Below are positions 9,925 to 18,768 of a stretch of DNA of 38,682 bases, in pieces. The DNA lies in NCBI GenBank assembly GCA_023266635.1, contig JAHFPU010000004.1, forward strand, positions 1 to 38,682, given 5' to 3'. Source of the DNA: Sphingobium sp. (GTDB lineage Bacteria; Pseudomonadota; Alphaproteobacteria; Sphingomonadales; Sphingomonadaceae). A program made the translations under genes and the position numbers. The notes beneath the pieces were generated by a model. The model saw nothing but the letters and a program-made list of their open reading frames with translations, had not been told where the DNA came from and made no database searches. The stretch's first letter is position 1. Every line of letters begins with the position of its first letter.

Positions 9925-11049
9925 TTAATCTAAACGAGCCAGCTGCTCCCGGCTGAATGCGCGCAATTCGGCTTCCCGTCCCTCACGCACAAGGTTCGCC
10001 CAGTCCGGATTGGCGATCATCGCGCGGCCCACGGCGATCATATCGAACTCGCCCTCGGCGATCAGGCGCGCCACGGTCCCGATATCCTTGGTGCGCGGCG
10101 CGCTTTCGGCGATGCCGCCGGTCTCTTCCGACAGGCTTTCCTTGAAATCGGCTTCCAGCGTCACCGATCCTACAGCGATCACCGGCACGCCGGTCAGCTT
10201 GCGCGCCCAGCCCGCCAGCGTGCGCGGATCGCTGGCAAAGCCCGGTTCCCAGAAACGCCGGGTGGAGCAATGGAAAGCATCGACGCCAGCGTCGGCCAAC
10301 GGCTGGAGGATCGCGCCCAGTTCGTCCGGCGTCTCGGCCAGCCGCGCGTCATAATCGAACGTCTTCCATTGCGAGAAGCGCAGGATGAAGGGGAAGTCGC
10401 TGCCGCCCGCCGCCTTGCACGCCTTGATCAGCTCGACGACGAAACGGGTGCGGTCGGCGGCAATGCCGTATCCGTCCGTCCGGCGGTTTGTGCGCGGCCA
10501 GAGGAACTGGTCGGGCAGATAGCCATGCGCGCCATGGATCTCCACGCCGTCGAACCCGGCGTCGCGCGCCGCGCGAGTCGCGCGGGCAAAGTCGGCGATG
10601 GTGTCAGCGATGCCATTGTCATCCAGCGTATCGCCGCCAAGGTCGCCCGTGCCCAGCAGACCCGACGGGCCGACACGGCGCGGCTTCTGCTTGACGGTCG
10701 TGGGGTTCACCTCGGTAGGCGAATCCTGCACGCCGACATGCCAGAGCTGCGGCACGATCTTCCCGCCGGCGTCATGCACGGCACTAGCGATCGCGGCCGA
10801 TGCGCGTACCGTCTCCTCCTGGAAGAAAAGCGGAATGGGGCCGTCATGCGCGCCCGCCGCGTTCACGGCCATGCCCTCGGTGATGATGAGTCCAGCGCCG
10901 CCTTCGGCCCGTCGCCTATAATAGTCGACGACATCGCCGCCCGGGATCCCGTCAGGCGAGAATTCGCGCGTCATCGGCGCCATGGCGATACGGTTGGCAA
11001 CTTCCATCGCGCCGATCTTCACCGGCTGGAACAGGATATCGGTGCTCAT
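9925..11049 (-). CDS. NADH:flavin oxidoreductase, Old Yellow Enzyme family
   Basis: MSTDILFQPVKIGAMEVANRIAMAPMTREF...DGVEIHGAHGYLPDQFLWPRTNRRTDGYG...MIAVGRAMIANPDW. Start ATG 11047-11049 overlaps the upstream stop (ATGA). Confidence 0.93.
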   Translation of the reverse strand: MSTDILFQPVKIGAMEVANRIAMAPMTREFSPDGIPGGDVVDYYRRRAEGGAGLIITEGMAVNAAGAHDGPIPLFFQEETVRASAAIASAVHDAGGKIVPQLWHVGVQDSPTEVNPTTVKQKPRRVGPSGLLGTGDLGGDTLDDNGIADTIADFARATRAARDAGFDGVEIHGAHGYLPDQFLWPRTNRRTDGYGIAADRTRFVVELIKACKAAGGSDFPFILRFSQWKTFDYDARLAETPDELGAILQPLADAGVDAFHCSTRRFWEPGFASDPRTLAGWARKLTGVPVIAVGSVTLEADFKESLSEETGGIAESAPRTKDIGTVARLIAEGEFDMIAVGRAMIANPDWANLVREGREAELRAFSREQLARLD

Positions 11050-11879
11050 ACTGCAGTCTCCGAAGCCTTGGCCTTCGCCCATTGCGCGCCCTCCGGCGAC
11101 GCCACCCAGCGCAGGGCGTTGCCGAGCAGAAGACGATAATTCTCATCGGCATAGGTGGCGGCGCTGTCACCGGGTTGCAGGTATACCAGCGGGCTATTGC
11201 GCGCCGCCTTGGCCCAGCCGAGCAAGGGGTTGAGCGTGGGACGCGCCCACGGTGCCTCCGCCTCGGTCAACCCACGCACGGCGTGAAGCGCGGAATGGAA
11301 ACGCCCGGCATCCACCGGCGTATCGAGATAGAGTAGCGGCTCGATCCCCGCCTGCTCGTGAATTTCGCCCAGATAGAGTTCGTCGGTCAGGTCGAACCGT
11401 TCGGGCACTCCGGCCAGCACCGGATGATCGCCCTCGGCCCTGCGCGCGGTATAGCTGACATCGCCCAGATAGCCCGATTCCGGGCGGCTGCGGCCCAATA
11501 TCTCGGTGGGCTTGTAGAGGAAGATGCCGCCCAGCACCTCGTTGTAGAAAGGCCAGGCGGGCCAGCCGGCGATTGCATGATGCATCATCACCATGCCCTT
11601 CCCCTGATCCAGCAGCGCCTGGAACCCAGCCTTGAACGCAGGCTCCGGCTCCACGAAGTGCGGGCGCTCCGCCGCAGGCGCGCGGAAGTCGAGGCCCGGC
11701 ATGTCGTAGAATAATATCGCGTCATAGCGCGCCATGGCATCGGGATTGAGAAGCGCAGCGGCGGCGGGCTGGTCGACGATTGTCGGCTCCATGCCCATGC
11801 CGACGACCATCGCTTCAAGCGCATTGCGATCGAAGGGATGCCCCTTCACCGCCACGAAGATTTCCAGACGTTTCGCCAT
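11046..11879 (-). CDS. ThuA-like domain protein (class I glutamine-amidotransferase-like fold)
   Basis: MAKRLEIFVAVKGHPFDRNALEAMVVGMGMEPTIVDQPAAAALLNPDAMARYDAILFYDMPGLDF...LLDQGKGMVMMHHAIAGWPAWPFYNEVLGG...HPVLAGVPERFDLTDELYLGEI. Confidence 0.82.
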   Translation of the reverse strand: MAKRLEIFVAVKGHPFDRNALEAMVVGMGMEPTIVDQPAAAALLNPDAMARYDAILFYDMPGLDFRAPAAERPHFVEPEPAFKAGFQALLDQGKGMVMMHHAIAGWPAWPFYNEVLGGIFLYKPTEILGRSRPESGYLGDVSYTARRAEGDHPVLAGVPERFDLTDELYLGEIHEQAGIEPLLYLDTPVDAGRFHSALHAVRGLTEAEAPWARPTLNPLLGWAKAARNSPLVYLQPGDSAATYADENYRLLLGNALRWVASPEGAQWAKAKASETAV

Positions 11880-11883
11880 GTTC

Positions 11884-12696
11884 CTATCCCTGCCTGTTTT
11901 GCGGCCCGGCTTCGTCGACATAGTCGGAAGCCTTGGCATAATAATCCGTATCGAGCCGGCATGCGGTCAGCCCGGCGTCGAGCGTCAGGACCTGCCCGGT
12001 GATGTTCCGCCCATCGGGACCGGCGAGATAGGCGAAAGCGCCCGCAACCTCGTCAGCCTCCATTACGCGGCGCAGCGGATTACGCGCGGCGCTGGCCCTG
12101 CGCATCTCCTCCTCGCCGCCATAGGCGAGCGCCGTCATCTTGCTCGGCGCATTGCCCGGCGCGACGGCGTTGACGCGAATTCCGAACCCGGCCAGTTCCG
12201 ATGCCACGGATCGCGTAAGGCCGACCACCCCATGCTTGGCGGCGGTATAAGCATGTGGTCCCAAGGCGACGATTCCGGCCACGCTCGTCGTGGAAATGAT
12301 GCAGCCGTCCTTCTGCGCCTTCATGACGCGCCCGGCATGCTTCATGCCGTAGAAGACGCTGCTCATCAGGATAGAGATCGTGCGATCCCAGGCATCGCCG
12401 GAAATCTCCGTAATACTGCCGATCGCGCCAAGCTGGCCGGCATTGTTGATCATGCAGTCGAGCCGGCCATGCTTCGCCACGGCCAGATCGATCAGCGCCG
12501 CGACATCGCTTTCCTTTGTCACGTCGCACCGCTGGAAATCACATCCCAGCTCTGCCGCGAGCGCCCCGCCCTGCGCCTCCTGAATATCGCCGAGGATCAG
12601 CTTCGCGCCCCCATCGGCGAACCGGTGCGCCGTCGCCTCGCCTATGCCGCTCGCTGCACCAGTGATGGCGACAACAAGGCCCTGCAATCCAGCCAT
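11884..12696 (-). CDS. SDR family oxidoreductase
   Basis: VVAITGAASGIGEATA, NNAG, catalytic S and YTAAK. Confidence 0.93.
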   Translation of the reverse strand: MAGLQGLVVAITGAASGIGEATAHRFADGGAKLILGDIQEAQGGALAAELGCDFQRCDVTKESDVAALIDLAVAKHGRLDCMINNAGQLGAIGSITEISGDAWDRTISILMSSVFYGMKHAGRVMKAQKDGCIISTTSVAGIVALGPHAYTAAKHGVVGLTRSVASELAGFGIRVNAVAPGNAPSKMTALAYGGEEEMRRASAARNPLRRVMEADEVAGAFAYLAGPDGRNITGQVLTLDAGLTACRLDTDYYAKASDYVDEAGPQNRQG

Positions 12697-13508
12697 CAGT
12701 GCGTGACCACGGGCGTTGGAAGGCGCGTGGAGCCGCCGTCGGCCAGCCAGCCGCCATCGGCGACCAGTTCAGCGCCGGTGACGAAGCTCGCGTCATCGCT
12801 CGCCAGAAAGGCGACGCAGGCGGCGATCTCTTGCGCCGTGCCCATGCGCCCCACCGGCTGAAGCAGGTCCATGGAGGCACGTGCGGCGTCCCTGTTCTCC
12901 GCTCCGGACAGGCGCGGTTCGTGGATCGGCGTATCGATCGCGCCGGGGTGAAGGGAATTGCAGCGGATGCCACGATATTCCGTGGCGCAGCGGACGGCGA
13001 CCGACTTGGTGAGCAGGCGCACCCCGCCCTTCGTCGCATTATATCCGGGGGCCTGCGCCATGCCGATCATGCCCGCCATGGACGACATGTTGATGATCGA
13101 ACCGGACGGACCGCCCGGATTGTCGCGCATCGCCAGCACGCCATGCTTGCAGCCAAGCATCGTGCCGGTCAGATTGATGCCGAGCATCCGGTTCCAGTCC
13201 TCAAGCGAAGCCTCCTCGATCGGCTGGCGAAAGGTGATGCCCGCATTGTTGACAAGCACGTCGAGCCGCCCATAGCGCTCCAGCGTCGTCGCGATGGCGG
13301 CGATCCAGTCGTCCTCGTCAGCGACGTCGTGCCGCAGGCAGAGTGCGGCGTCGGAGCGTTCTTCATCCTGCGGCGCGATGTCGGTCGATACGACGAAGGC
13401 GCCCTCATCCACCAGACGGGCCACACACGCCGCGCCGATGCCGGACGCTCCGCCCGTGACCAGCGCCACGCGCCCATTCAGCTTTCCGCTGCTCAACAAT
13501 CCGCTCAC
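12696..13508 (-). CDS. SDR family oxidoreductase
   Basis: VALVTGGASGIGAAC, VNNAGITF, SSMAGMIG, YNATK. Overlaps the downstream SDR by 1 nt. Confidence 0.93.
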   Translation of the reverse strand: MSGLLSSGKLNGRVALVTGGASGIGAACVARLVDEGAFVVSTDIAPQDEERSDAALCLRHDVADEDDWIAAIATTLERYGRLDVLVNNAGITFRQPIEEASLEDWNRMLGINLTGTMLGCKHGVLAMRDNPGGPSGSIINMSSMAGMIGMAQAPGYNATKGGVRLLTKSVAVRCATEYRGIRCNSLHPGAIDTPIHEPRLSGAENRDAARASMDLLQPVGRMGTAQEIAACVAFLASDDASFVTGAELVADGGWLADGGSTRLPTPVVTH

Positions 13509-13565
13509 GATCCGCTCCTGCCATCACCGACTCTCGCGGCCGGCGGGATGACCGTAACGGATCAT

Positions 13566-13606
13566 TTTTTTAAGGCAAGCGCCTGATAAAATTTCAGACG
13601 CTTGCC
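13566..13606. promoter_or_regulatory. Class B palindrome upstream of SDR-SDR-ThuA-OYE operon
   Basis: TTTTTTAAGGCAAGCGCCTGATAAAATTTCAGACGCTTGCC: GGCAAGCGcCTGA...TCAGaCGCTTGCC. Confidence 0.65.
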
Positions 13607-13615
13607 ATTGGCGGA

Positions 13616-15265
13616 TCACGCCGCGTCGTTGCGATCCAGTTCCTCAATCAATTCCTTCTGAAGACGGAATTTCTGGATCTTCGACGTCGACATAGGCCAT
13701 GCCGCGACAGACCGGACATGGCGGGGAATCTTGAAGCTCGCCAACTTGCCCCGGCAGTGCTGGATCAGTTCCTGCTCGCTCGCGCTCTGGCCCTCGGCAA
13801 ATTCCACGAACGCGGCTGGTACTTCGACATAGCGATTGTCGGGGATGCCGACGACCTGCGCCAGCTTCACCGCCGGATGGGTCTGCAGCATCGCCTCGAT
13901 CTCAGCAGCCGCGACATTCTCACCACCGACCTTTAGCATGTCCTTGGTGCGGCCATGGAACATCACCTGCCCGTCCGCATCGATGGAGCCGATGTCGCCG
14001 GTGTAGAACCAGCCGTCGCGAATGACCGCAGCCGTCTTTTCCGGCGCATTATAATAGCCGCGCAGCATGTTGGGGCCGCGAATGACGATCTCGCCCCGTT
14101 CGTCGACGCCGACATCCTCGCCCGTCTCAATATCGACGATCCGGACTTCCCACTCATCCAGCGGCACGCCGCACCGCCCGGTGCGCTGCTCGAAACTGTT
14201 GCTGAGGCGACTGGTCGATACCGTGCCAGCGCCCTCGGTCAGGCCATAGGTGCCGACCTGAGTCGTATGCGGCATCGCCGCCGTCACCGCGTCCTTGATC
14301 CAGGCCGGCTGCACAGCGAAGTTGGAGTTCATCACGCGCAGGCTGGACAGGTCCGTATCCTTGAAGGTGGGATGCGTAATCAGGTCCTGCATGATCGTGA
14401 CGAAGCTGGGATAGGCGATCGTCGCTTTTTCGCGGCCCAGCATCTCCAGCGCCACGCCCGCATCGAAATGCGGCACGGTCATGTATGCGCCGCCCAAATC
14501 GAGGATCATCGTCATCGGCAGGATGCCGGCAATGTGGAAGATGGGCAGCGGCGACCAGACCCGGTCGCTTGCGGTGACTTCGTAGCGGATGCCCAGGTTG
14601 CGGCTGTTGCCGACCTGGCCGCGATGGCTGATCAGTGCACCCTTCGGATTGGCGGTTGTCCCGGATGTGTAGAGGATCATCGCAATGTCCTCGTCATCCA
14701 CCGCGTCGATCCGCGCATCGACTGCGGCGTCCGCGACATCCTGGCCGAGCGCAAGAGCCTGCGCCGCGTCCATCAGATAGGACGGCGACGGCGGGTCGAG
14801 ACAGATGATCGACCGCAGCATCGGCGCTTCATCCAGAGCAAGCGCTGACGCATCCTTCTGGTCTTTCAGCGACGGCAACGCGGCCACAAGCCGCTCACCG
14901 AAATCGAGGCTGTCGGCGACACGGCCGGTGGTCACCAGCAGAACGAGATCGGCGTCGCGGACCAGAAAGTTGAGTTCGCTCGCCTGATACCGGGCATTGA
15001 CGGGCACAGCGATCCCGCCGGCCATTTCGATGCCATAGAATATCTCGATGAAATCCGGGCGCGTCGTCAGGAGGATGCCGACATTCTGGCCGGGCTGGAC
15101 GCCCATTGCGATAAACGTTTTCGCCCAGGCGCGGGCCGAATCATTTAGAGCCTTATAGGTCAGCTGGCGGTCGGGAAATATGAGCGCGGGCGATTCCGCA
15201 AACTGCGCAGCGGACCTCCGCAGCATCGCGCCCATCGTGTAAATCACTTCCTTCACCGCCATCAT
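13616..15265 (-). CDS. AMP-dependent acyl-CoA synthetase/ligase
   Basis: MILYTSGTTANPKGALISH, YGLTEGAGTV, GWFYTGDIGSIDADGQVMFHGRTKDMLKVGGENVAAAEIE. Likely ATG at 15265 or 15262 after GGGAGAGG; longest ORF to 15304. Confidence 0.93.
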   Translation of the reverse strand: MMAVKEVIYTMGAMLRRSAAQFAESPALIFPDRQLTYKALNDSARAWAKTFIAMGVQPGQNVGILLTTRPDFIEIFYGIEMAGGIAVPVNARYQASELNFLVRDADLVLLVTTGRVADSLDFGERLVAALPSLKDQKDASALALDEAPMLRSIICLDPPSPSYLMDAAQALALGQDVADAAVDARIDAVDDEDIAMILYTSGTTANPKGALISHRGQVGNSRNLGIRYEVTASDRVWSPLPIFHIAGILPMTMILDLGGAYMTVPHFDAGVALEMLGREKATIAYPSFVTIMQDLITHPTFKDTDLSSLRVMNSNFAVQPAWIKDAVTAAMPHTTQVGTYGLTEGAGTVSTSRLSNSFEQRTGRCGVPLDEWEVRIVDIETGEDVGVDERGEIVIRGPNMLRGYYNAPEKTAAVIRDGWFYTGDIGSIDADGQVMFHGRTKDMLKVGGENVAAAEIEAMLQTHPAVKLAQVVGIPDNRYVEVPAAFVEFAEGQSASEQELIQHCRGKLASFKIPRHVRSVAAWPMSTSKIQKFRLQKELIEELDRNDAA

Positions 15266-15370
15266 CCTCTCCCGGCAAGCCTGTCGTCCAAGCCGCGCCG
15301 ACACCGCTTTTCGCGTTGTGTCTTTCGGTTAAGGCGCTGCTTATCGGCGAAGCTTATCACCCGCCCAATA

Positions 15371-15392
15371 AAAAACAATCTTTCATGTCTTT
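15371..15392. promoter_or_regulatory. Class A palindrome, site A1
   Basis: AAAAACA-ATCTTTCA-TGTCTTT between divergent acyl-CoA synthetase and SDR. Confidence 0.7.
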
Positions 15393-15469
15393 TTTATCTC
15401 GCTTCCCTTCACGCCTGCGCTATCAGGATCGCGATAGCGCCGCCTTTAGGTCGCAGAAGGAGAGTAGGC

Positions 15470-16267
15470 ATGGATAAGCTGAACGGAAAAGTCGCCGTTG
15501 TCATCGGCGCAGCCGGCAAAGACAATATGGGCCAGGTCATCGCCCGCCGACTGGCGTCGGAGGGCGCGAAACTGGTCGTTGCTGGGCGCGATACGGGGTC
15601 GATCGCGGACTTCGCGCAGGAACTGGGCGGCATCGGCGTCGCGTGCGACATCACCAATGAGGCCGATCTCGCGGCCCTTGCCCAGGCGGCGGTCGACAAG
15701 TTCGGCGGCCTGGATATCGCGCTCAACGCCACCGGCTGGGGCCTGCTCAAGCCTTTCCTCGAAACGACCAAGGAAGAGATTGAGAAGATCACCGCCCTGC
15801 AGTTCACCGGCGCAATCCTCTTCTATCAGGCGATGCTGCGGGCCATGCGGGACGGCGGATCGCTGATCCAGATCTCCTCGGCGACCGCGTCCATCATGCT
15901 GGAGGATCATGCCGCCTATATGGGGACGAAGGCAGGGACTGATCATGTCATCCGCTGCGTCGCCAACGAGTTCGGTCATCGAGGCATCCGCGCCAACTCC
16001 ATCGCACCAGGCTTCACGGTCACGCCGATGACGGCCCGGGCCGCCAAGAACCAGGCGATCATCGATACCTTCTCGAAAGAATATCCACTCGGTCGCGTCG
16101 GCACGAGCGAGGACATTGCTGAGGCGGCCGTCTGGCTGGCCTGCGACGACTGCTTCATGTCAGGTCAGGTGTTGCAGGTGAATGGTGGGCTCACCCTGCG
16201 CCGCAACCCGACCAATGCGGAAATCGGCGCGGCGGTGAAAGCTGCGCGGGCTGCGCAGGCTGGGTAA
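15470..16267 (+). CDS. SDR family oxidoreductase
   Basis: VAVVIGAAGKDNMGQVIARRLASEGAKLVVAGR, SSATASIM, YMGTK. Confidence 0.92.
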   Translation: MDKLNGKVAVVIGAAGKDNMGQVIARRLASEGAKLVVAGRDTGSIADFAQELGGIGVACDITNEADLAALAQAAVDKFGGLDIALNATGWGLLKPFLETTKEEIEKITALQFTGAILFYQAMLRAMRDGGSLIQISSATASIMLEDHAAYMGTKAGTDHVIRCVANEFGHRGIRANSIAPGFTVTPMTARAAKNQAIIDTFSKEYPLGRVGTSEDIAEAAVWLACDDCFMSGQVLQVNGGLTLRRNPTNAEIGAAVKAARAAQAG

Positions 16268-16275
16268 ATTTTCCT

Positions 16276-16354
16276 CCGTTCGCCCTGAGCCTGTCGAATG
16301 GCTGTCTTTTTCTTGAAGGGAAAGGCAGGGCTTCGACAGGCTCAGCCCGAACGG
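16276..16354. repeat. REP/BIME-like inverted repeat
   Basis: CCGTTCGCCCTGAGCCTGTCGAA ... TTCGACAGGCTCAGCCCGAACGG; 23-nt arms complementary except for two positions. Confidence 0.85.
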
Positions 16355-16414
16355 ATTAAAAGTCAGCACTAATTGCTTTCAGCCGCCTGTCCTACATCCG
16401 CCCTTCAATGCTAG

Positions 16415-16440
16415 CCTGCTGTTCCCCCCAGAACAGCGGG
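16415..16440. other. Hairpin in noncoding region
   Basis: CCTGCTGTTC-ccccca-GAACAGCGGG, no T run. Confidence 0.5.
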
Positions 16441-16535
16441 AGCATCGGGTCATGACGTACAGAAAACGCTTGAGAACACCGGGCGACGCCACCCTTTTTG
16501 CCATCCGCATCCCACAACAAACCCCCTGCTCGCGG

Positions 16536-16580
16536 CGAAGTTGCGGATCACAATGGCAACCCGCAACTTCCGCAACTTCG
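16536..16580. repeat. Inverted plus tandem short repeat (CGAAGTTGCGG / CCGCAACTTC-CGCAACTTCG)
   Basis: Inverted copy at 16536-16546 and tandem copies at 16561-16580. Confidence 0.6.
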
Positions 16581-16610
16581 TAGGATTTGCGCCTTGTTCT
16601 CCGGGAGCTA

Positions 16611-17426
16611 CTACCCCGCCGCGGCGATATGCGGCGCCGTCACCGATCGCGTCGCTTCCATGGACCGGCGGGCGCGCTCTAAGGCGCTGCACCCGGCCTT
16701 CTTTGCCTGATATTGCGGAATTTCCGCCTCAATGATGATGTCGCCGGACAGCGGCGCAAGGATGGCGTCCAGCGGGAAGGCCCCCTGCCCCGGCAGCGCC
16801 CGTTCCTTGATCGCCTCGCGCCACATCTGGTCGGGATCGATCTCCAATGGGCCGTCGGACAGCTGCACCAGCGAGACAAGATCGGCATTCTCCGCAATCG
16901 CATCGACCTGCGCGCCGTTGCGCATCAGGTGCAGCACGTCGAGCACCAGCGTGCCGCATCCGGCATCCCTGACGATGGCCGCAGCGCTGCGCAGATCCTT
17001 GACGGCGGAGAAGGCATGGAACTCCAGTCCGGGCACGATGCCATATTCCGCCGCGAGTCCGCAAAAACGTTTAAAACGGTCAACCGCGATATCATGATCG
17101 TCAACAGCATGAAGATGCGTTGTCGCCCGCTTGGCTCCGATGATCTGCCCAACTTCGAGTCCTTCGATCAGGTGTGCATAATCACTGTCGTCCTCCAATC
17201 CAAAAACCTCCAGATTTCCAACGGTTACGCCTGTTCCGGCCATGGCTTCCAGGAACGCGTCGACATCCTTGCGCTCCAGCAGGGGGTAAAGGCCCTTCGC
17301 ATCCTCTGGGATATAGGTGAAAATCGTGACATGGCTGCACTCCAGGTCTCCCGCTATCTTCACCAGCTCGACCGGAGGCGTTTCGAGCGCGTTCAACGGA
17401 TGCAACGAAAAGCGCGGCTGGATCAT
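16611..17426 (-). CDS. Sugar phosphate isomerase/epimerase-like TIM-barrel protein (AP endonuclease 2 family)
   Basis: MIQPRFSLHPLNALETPPVELVKIAGDLECSHVTIF...GIVPGLEFHAFSAVKDL...GTLVLDVLHLMRNG...LVSLVQLSDG...DIIIEAEIPQ. Confidence 0.83.
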   Translation of the reverse strand: MIQPRFSLHPLNALETPPVELVKIAGDLECSHVTIFTYIPEDAKGLYPLLERKDVDAFLEAMAGTGVTVGNLEVFGLEDDSDYAHLIEGLEVGQIIGAKRATTHLHAVDDHDIAVDRFKRFCGLAAEYGIVPGLEFHAFSAVKDLRSAAAIVRDAGCGTLVLDVLHLMRNGAQVDAIAENADLVSLVQLSDGPLEIDPDQMWREAIKERALPGQGAFPLDAILAPLSGDIIIEAEIPQYQAKKAGCSALERARRSMEATRSVTAPHIAAAG

Positions 17427-17442
17427 GGGACCTCTCCTTAAT

Positions 17443-17466
17443 AAAAGACATTCATGATTGTTTTTA
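17443..17466. promoter_or_regulatory. Class A palindrome, site A2
   Basis: AAAAGACA-TTCATGAT-TGTTTTTA between divergent TIM-barrel and Rieske genes. Confidence 0.75.
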
Positions 17467-17506
17467 TCTTTGGCTATGCTAGTAGACGTCAATCAGGAGT
17501 GGCACA

Positions 17507-18727
17507 ATGGAATTGAACGCATTCTCGGTTGATCGGGTCAACGAGACCATGGAATATGAGCGCTCGCGCAAGGCGCCCCCCGAAAACTTCCCGTCGATGC
17601 CCGATATTCCGGGCGCGCGCTATGTCGACAAGGACTTCCTGGCGCTCGAGCGTGAGCGCATGTGGGGCCGCGCCTGGCTCTATGCCGGCCATGTCGATCA
17701 GTTGCCGAACAAGGGAAGCTGGTTCCTCTCCCGCAACACCGGCTCGCCCATTTTGGTGGTGCGGGACATGCAAGGCGACGTGCGCGCCTTCTACAACACC
17801 TGCCAACATCGCGGCGCGCCATTGGTCACCGAAAACGCCGGAGAGTCGCGCGGCTTCGTGTGCGGCTATCATGGCTGGAGCTACACGCTGGACGGCAAGC
17901 TGACCGCCGTCCGCGACAAGCGCGATTTCGTCGATCTCGATTTCTCCTGCCGCTCGCTGGTGTCGGTGCGCTGCGAATTGCTGGGCAGCCTCATCTTCCT
18001 GAACGAGGACCCGGACGCCCAGCCGCTGATGGAACATCTGGGGCCGATGGCGAAGGAGCTTGAGCAATATAAGCTCGAGGACCTGCGTCTCGTCGATTCA
18101 CGCCGCTACGATGTTGGCTGCAACGTGAAAATCCTGCTCGACGCGTTCCTTGAGGTCTATCACATCAAGTCGATCCACCAGCATACGGTGGATCGCTTCC
18201 TCGACCATCGGGGCATGATCGTCACGCTCTGGCCGCAGGGACACAGCCGCATGCTGACGCCCAACAGCCGGCCCGACTGGAAAGATCCGGGCACGTTGGG
18301 CATGCCGAAGATCCCGACGATCACGGAAGTGCCGGCCAATAACAATGTGAGCTATCACATCTATCCGAATTTCGTGATGCCCGCGTCCGACAGCGGCATT
18401 CCGCTGCTGCAGTTCTGGCCGACGTCGGACACGACCTGCCAGGTGGTGTCGAGCTGGATCGCGCCAGACTATGATCCTGACGTGCCAAGCGCGCTGTGGG
18501 ATACGCGCCTCTCCAACTGGGAGCGCATCCTGTACGAGGATCTCCAGTTCGCGCCGCAGATCCAGGAATCGCTTGAGAGCAAGGGCTTCCGGGGCATGCC
18601 GCTCAACTATCAGGAGCGCCGCATCTATCACTGGCATGAAGAACTAGATCGCCGGATCGGCCTCAACCAGGTGCCGCCCGAGGCACGGGTCGAACAGGTG
18701 CTGCACGATCAGGTCGTGCACGCCTGA
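17507..18727 (+). CDS. Rieske non-heme iron oxygenase, alpha subunit
   Basis: Rieske motif CQHRGAPLVTENAGESRGFVCGYH (CxH-x17-CxxH); mononuclear iron site DAFLEVYHIKSIH. Confidence 0.94.
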   Translation: MELNAFSVDRVNETMEYERSRKAPPENFPSMPDIPGARYVDKDFLALERERMWGRAWLYAGHVDQLPNKGSWFLSRNTGSPILVVRDMQGDVRAFYNTCQHRGAPLVTENAGESRGFVCGYHGWSYTLDGKLTAVRDKRDFVDLDFSCRSLVSVRCELLGSLIFLNEDPDAQPLMEHLGPMAKELEQYKLEDLRLVDSRRYDVGCNVKILLDAFLEVYHIKSIHQHTVDRFLDHRGMIVTLWPQGHSRMLTPNSRPDWKDPGTLGMPKIPTITEVPANNNVSYHIYPNFVMPASDSGIPLLQFWPTSDTTCQVVSSWIAPDYDPDVPSALWDTRLSNWERILYEDLQFAPQIQESLESKGFRGMPLNYQERRIYHWHEELDRRIGLNQVPPEARVEQVLHDQVVHA

Positions 18728-18768
18728 GTCGCGATGGATTTGCAGTTCAGGACCTGACACAGGACGTC

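Noticed and set aside
13566-13606. Class B palindrome read as a terminator for the acyl-CoA synthetase
   Set aside because: On the minus strand the stem is followed by TTAAAAAAA, not a T run, and it aligns with the motif upstream of the TonB gene; operator is the better reading.
16450-16735. Short ORFs on both strands in the 16.4-16.7 kb gap
   Set aside because: No RBS or domain pattern; they overlap inverted repeats and run into the TIM-barrel gene.
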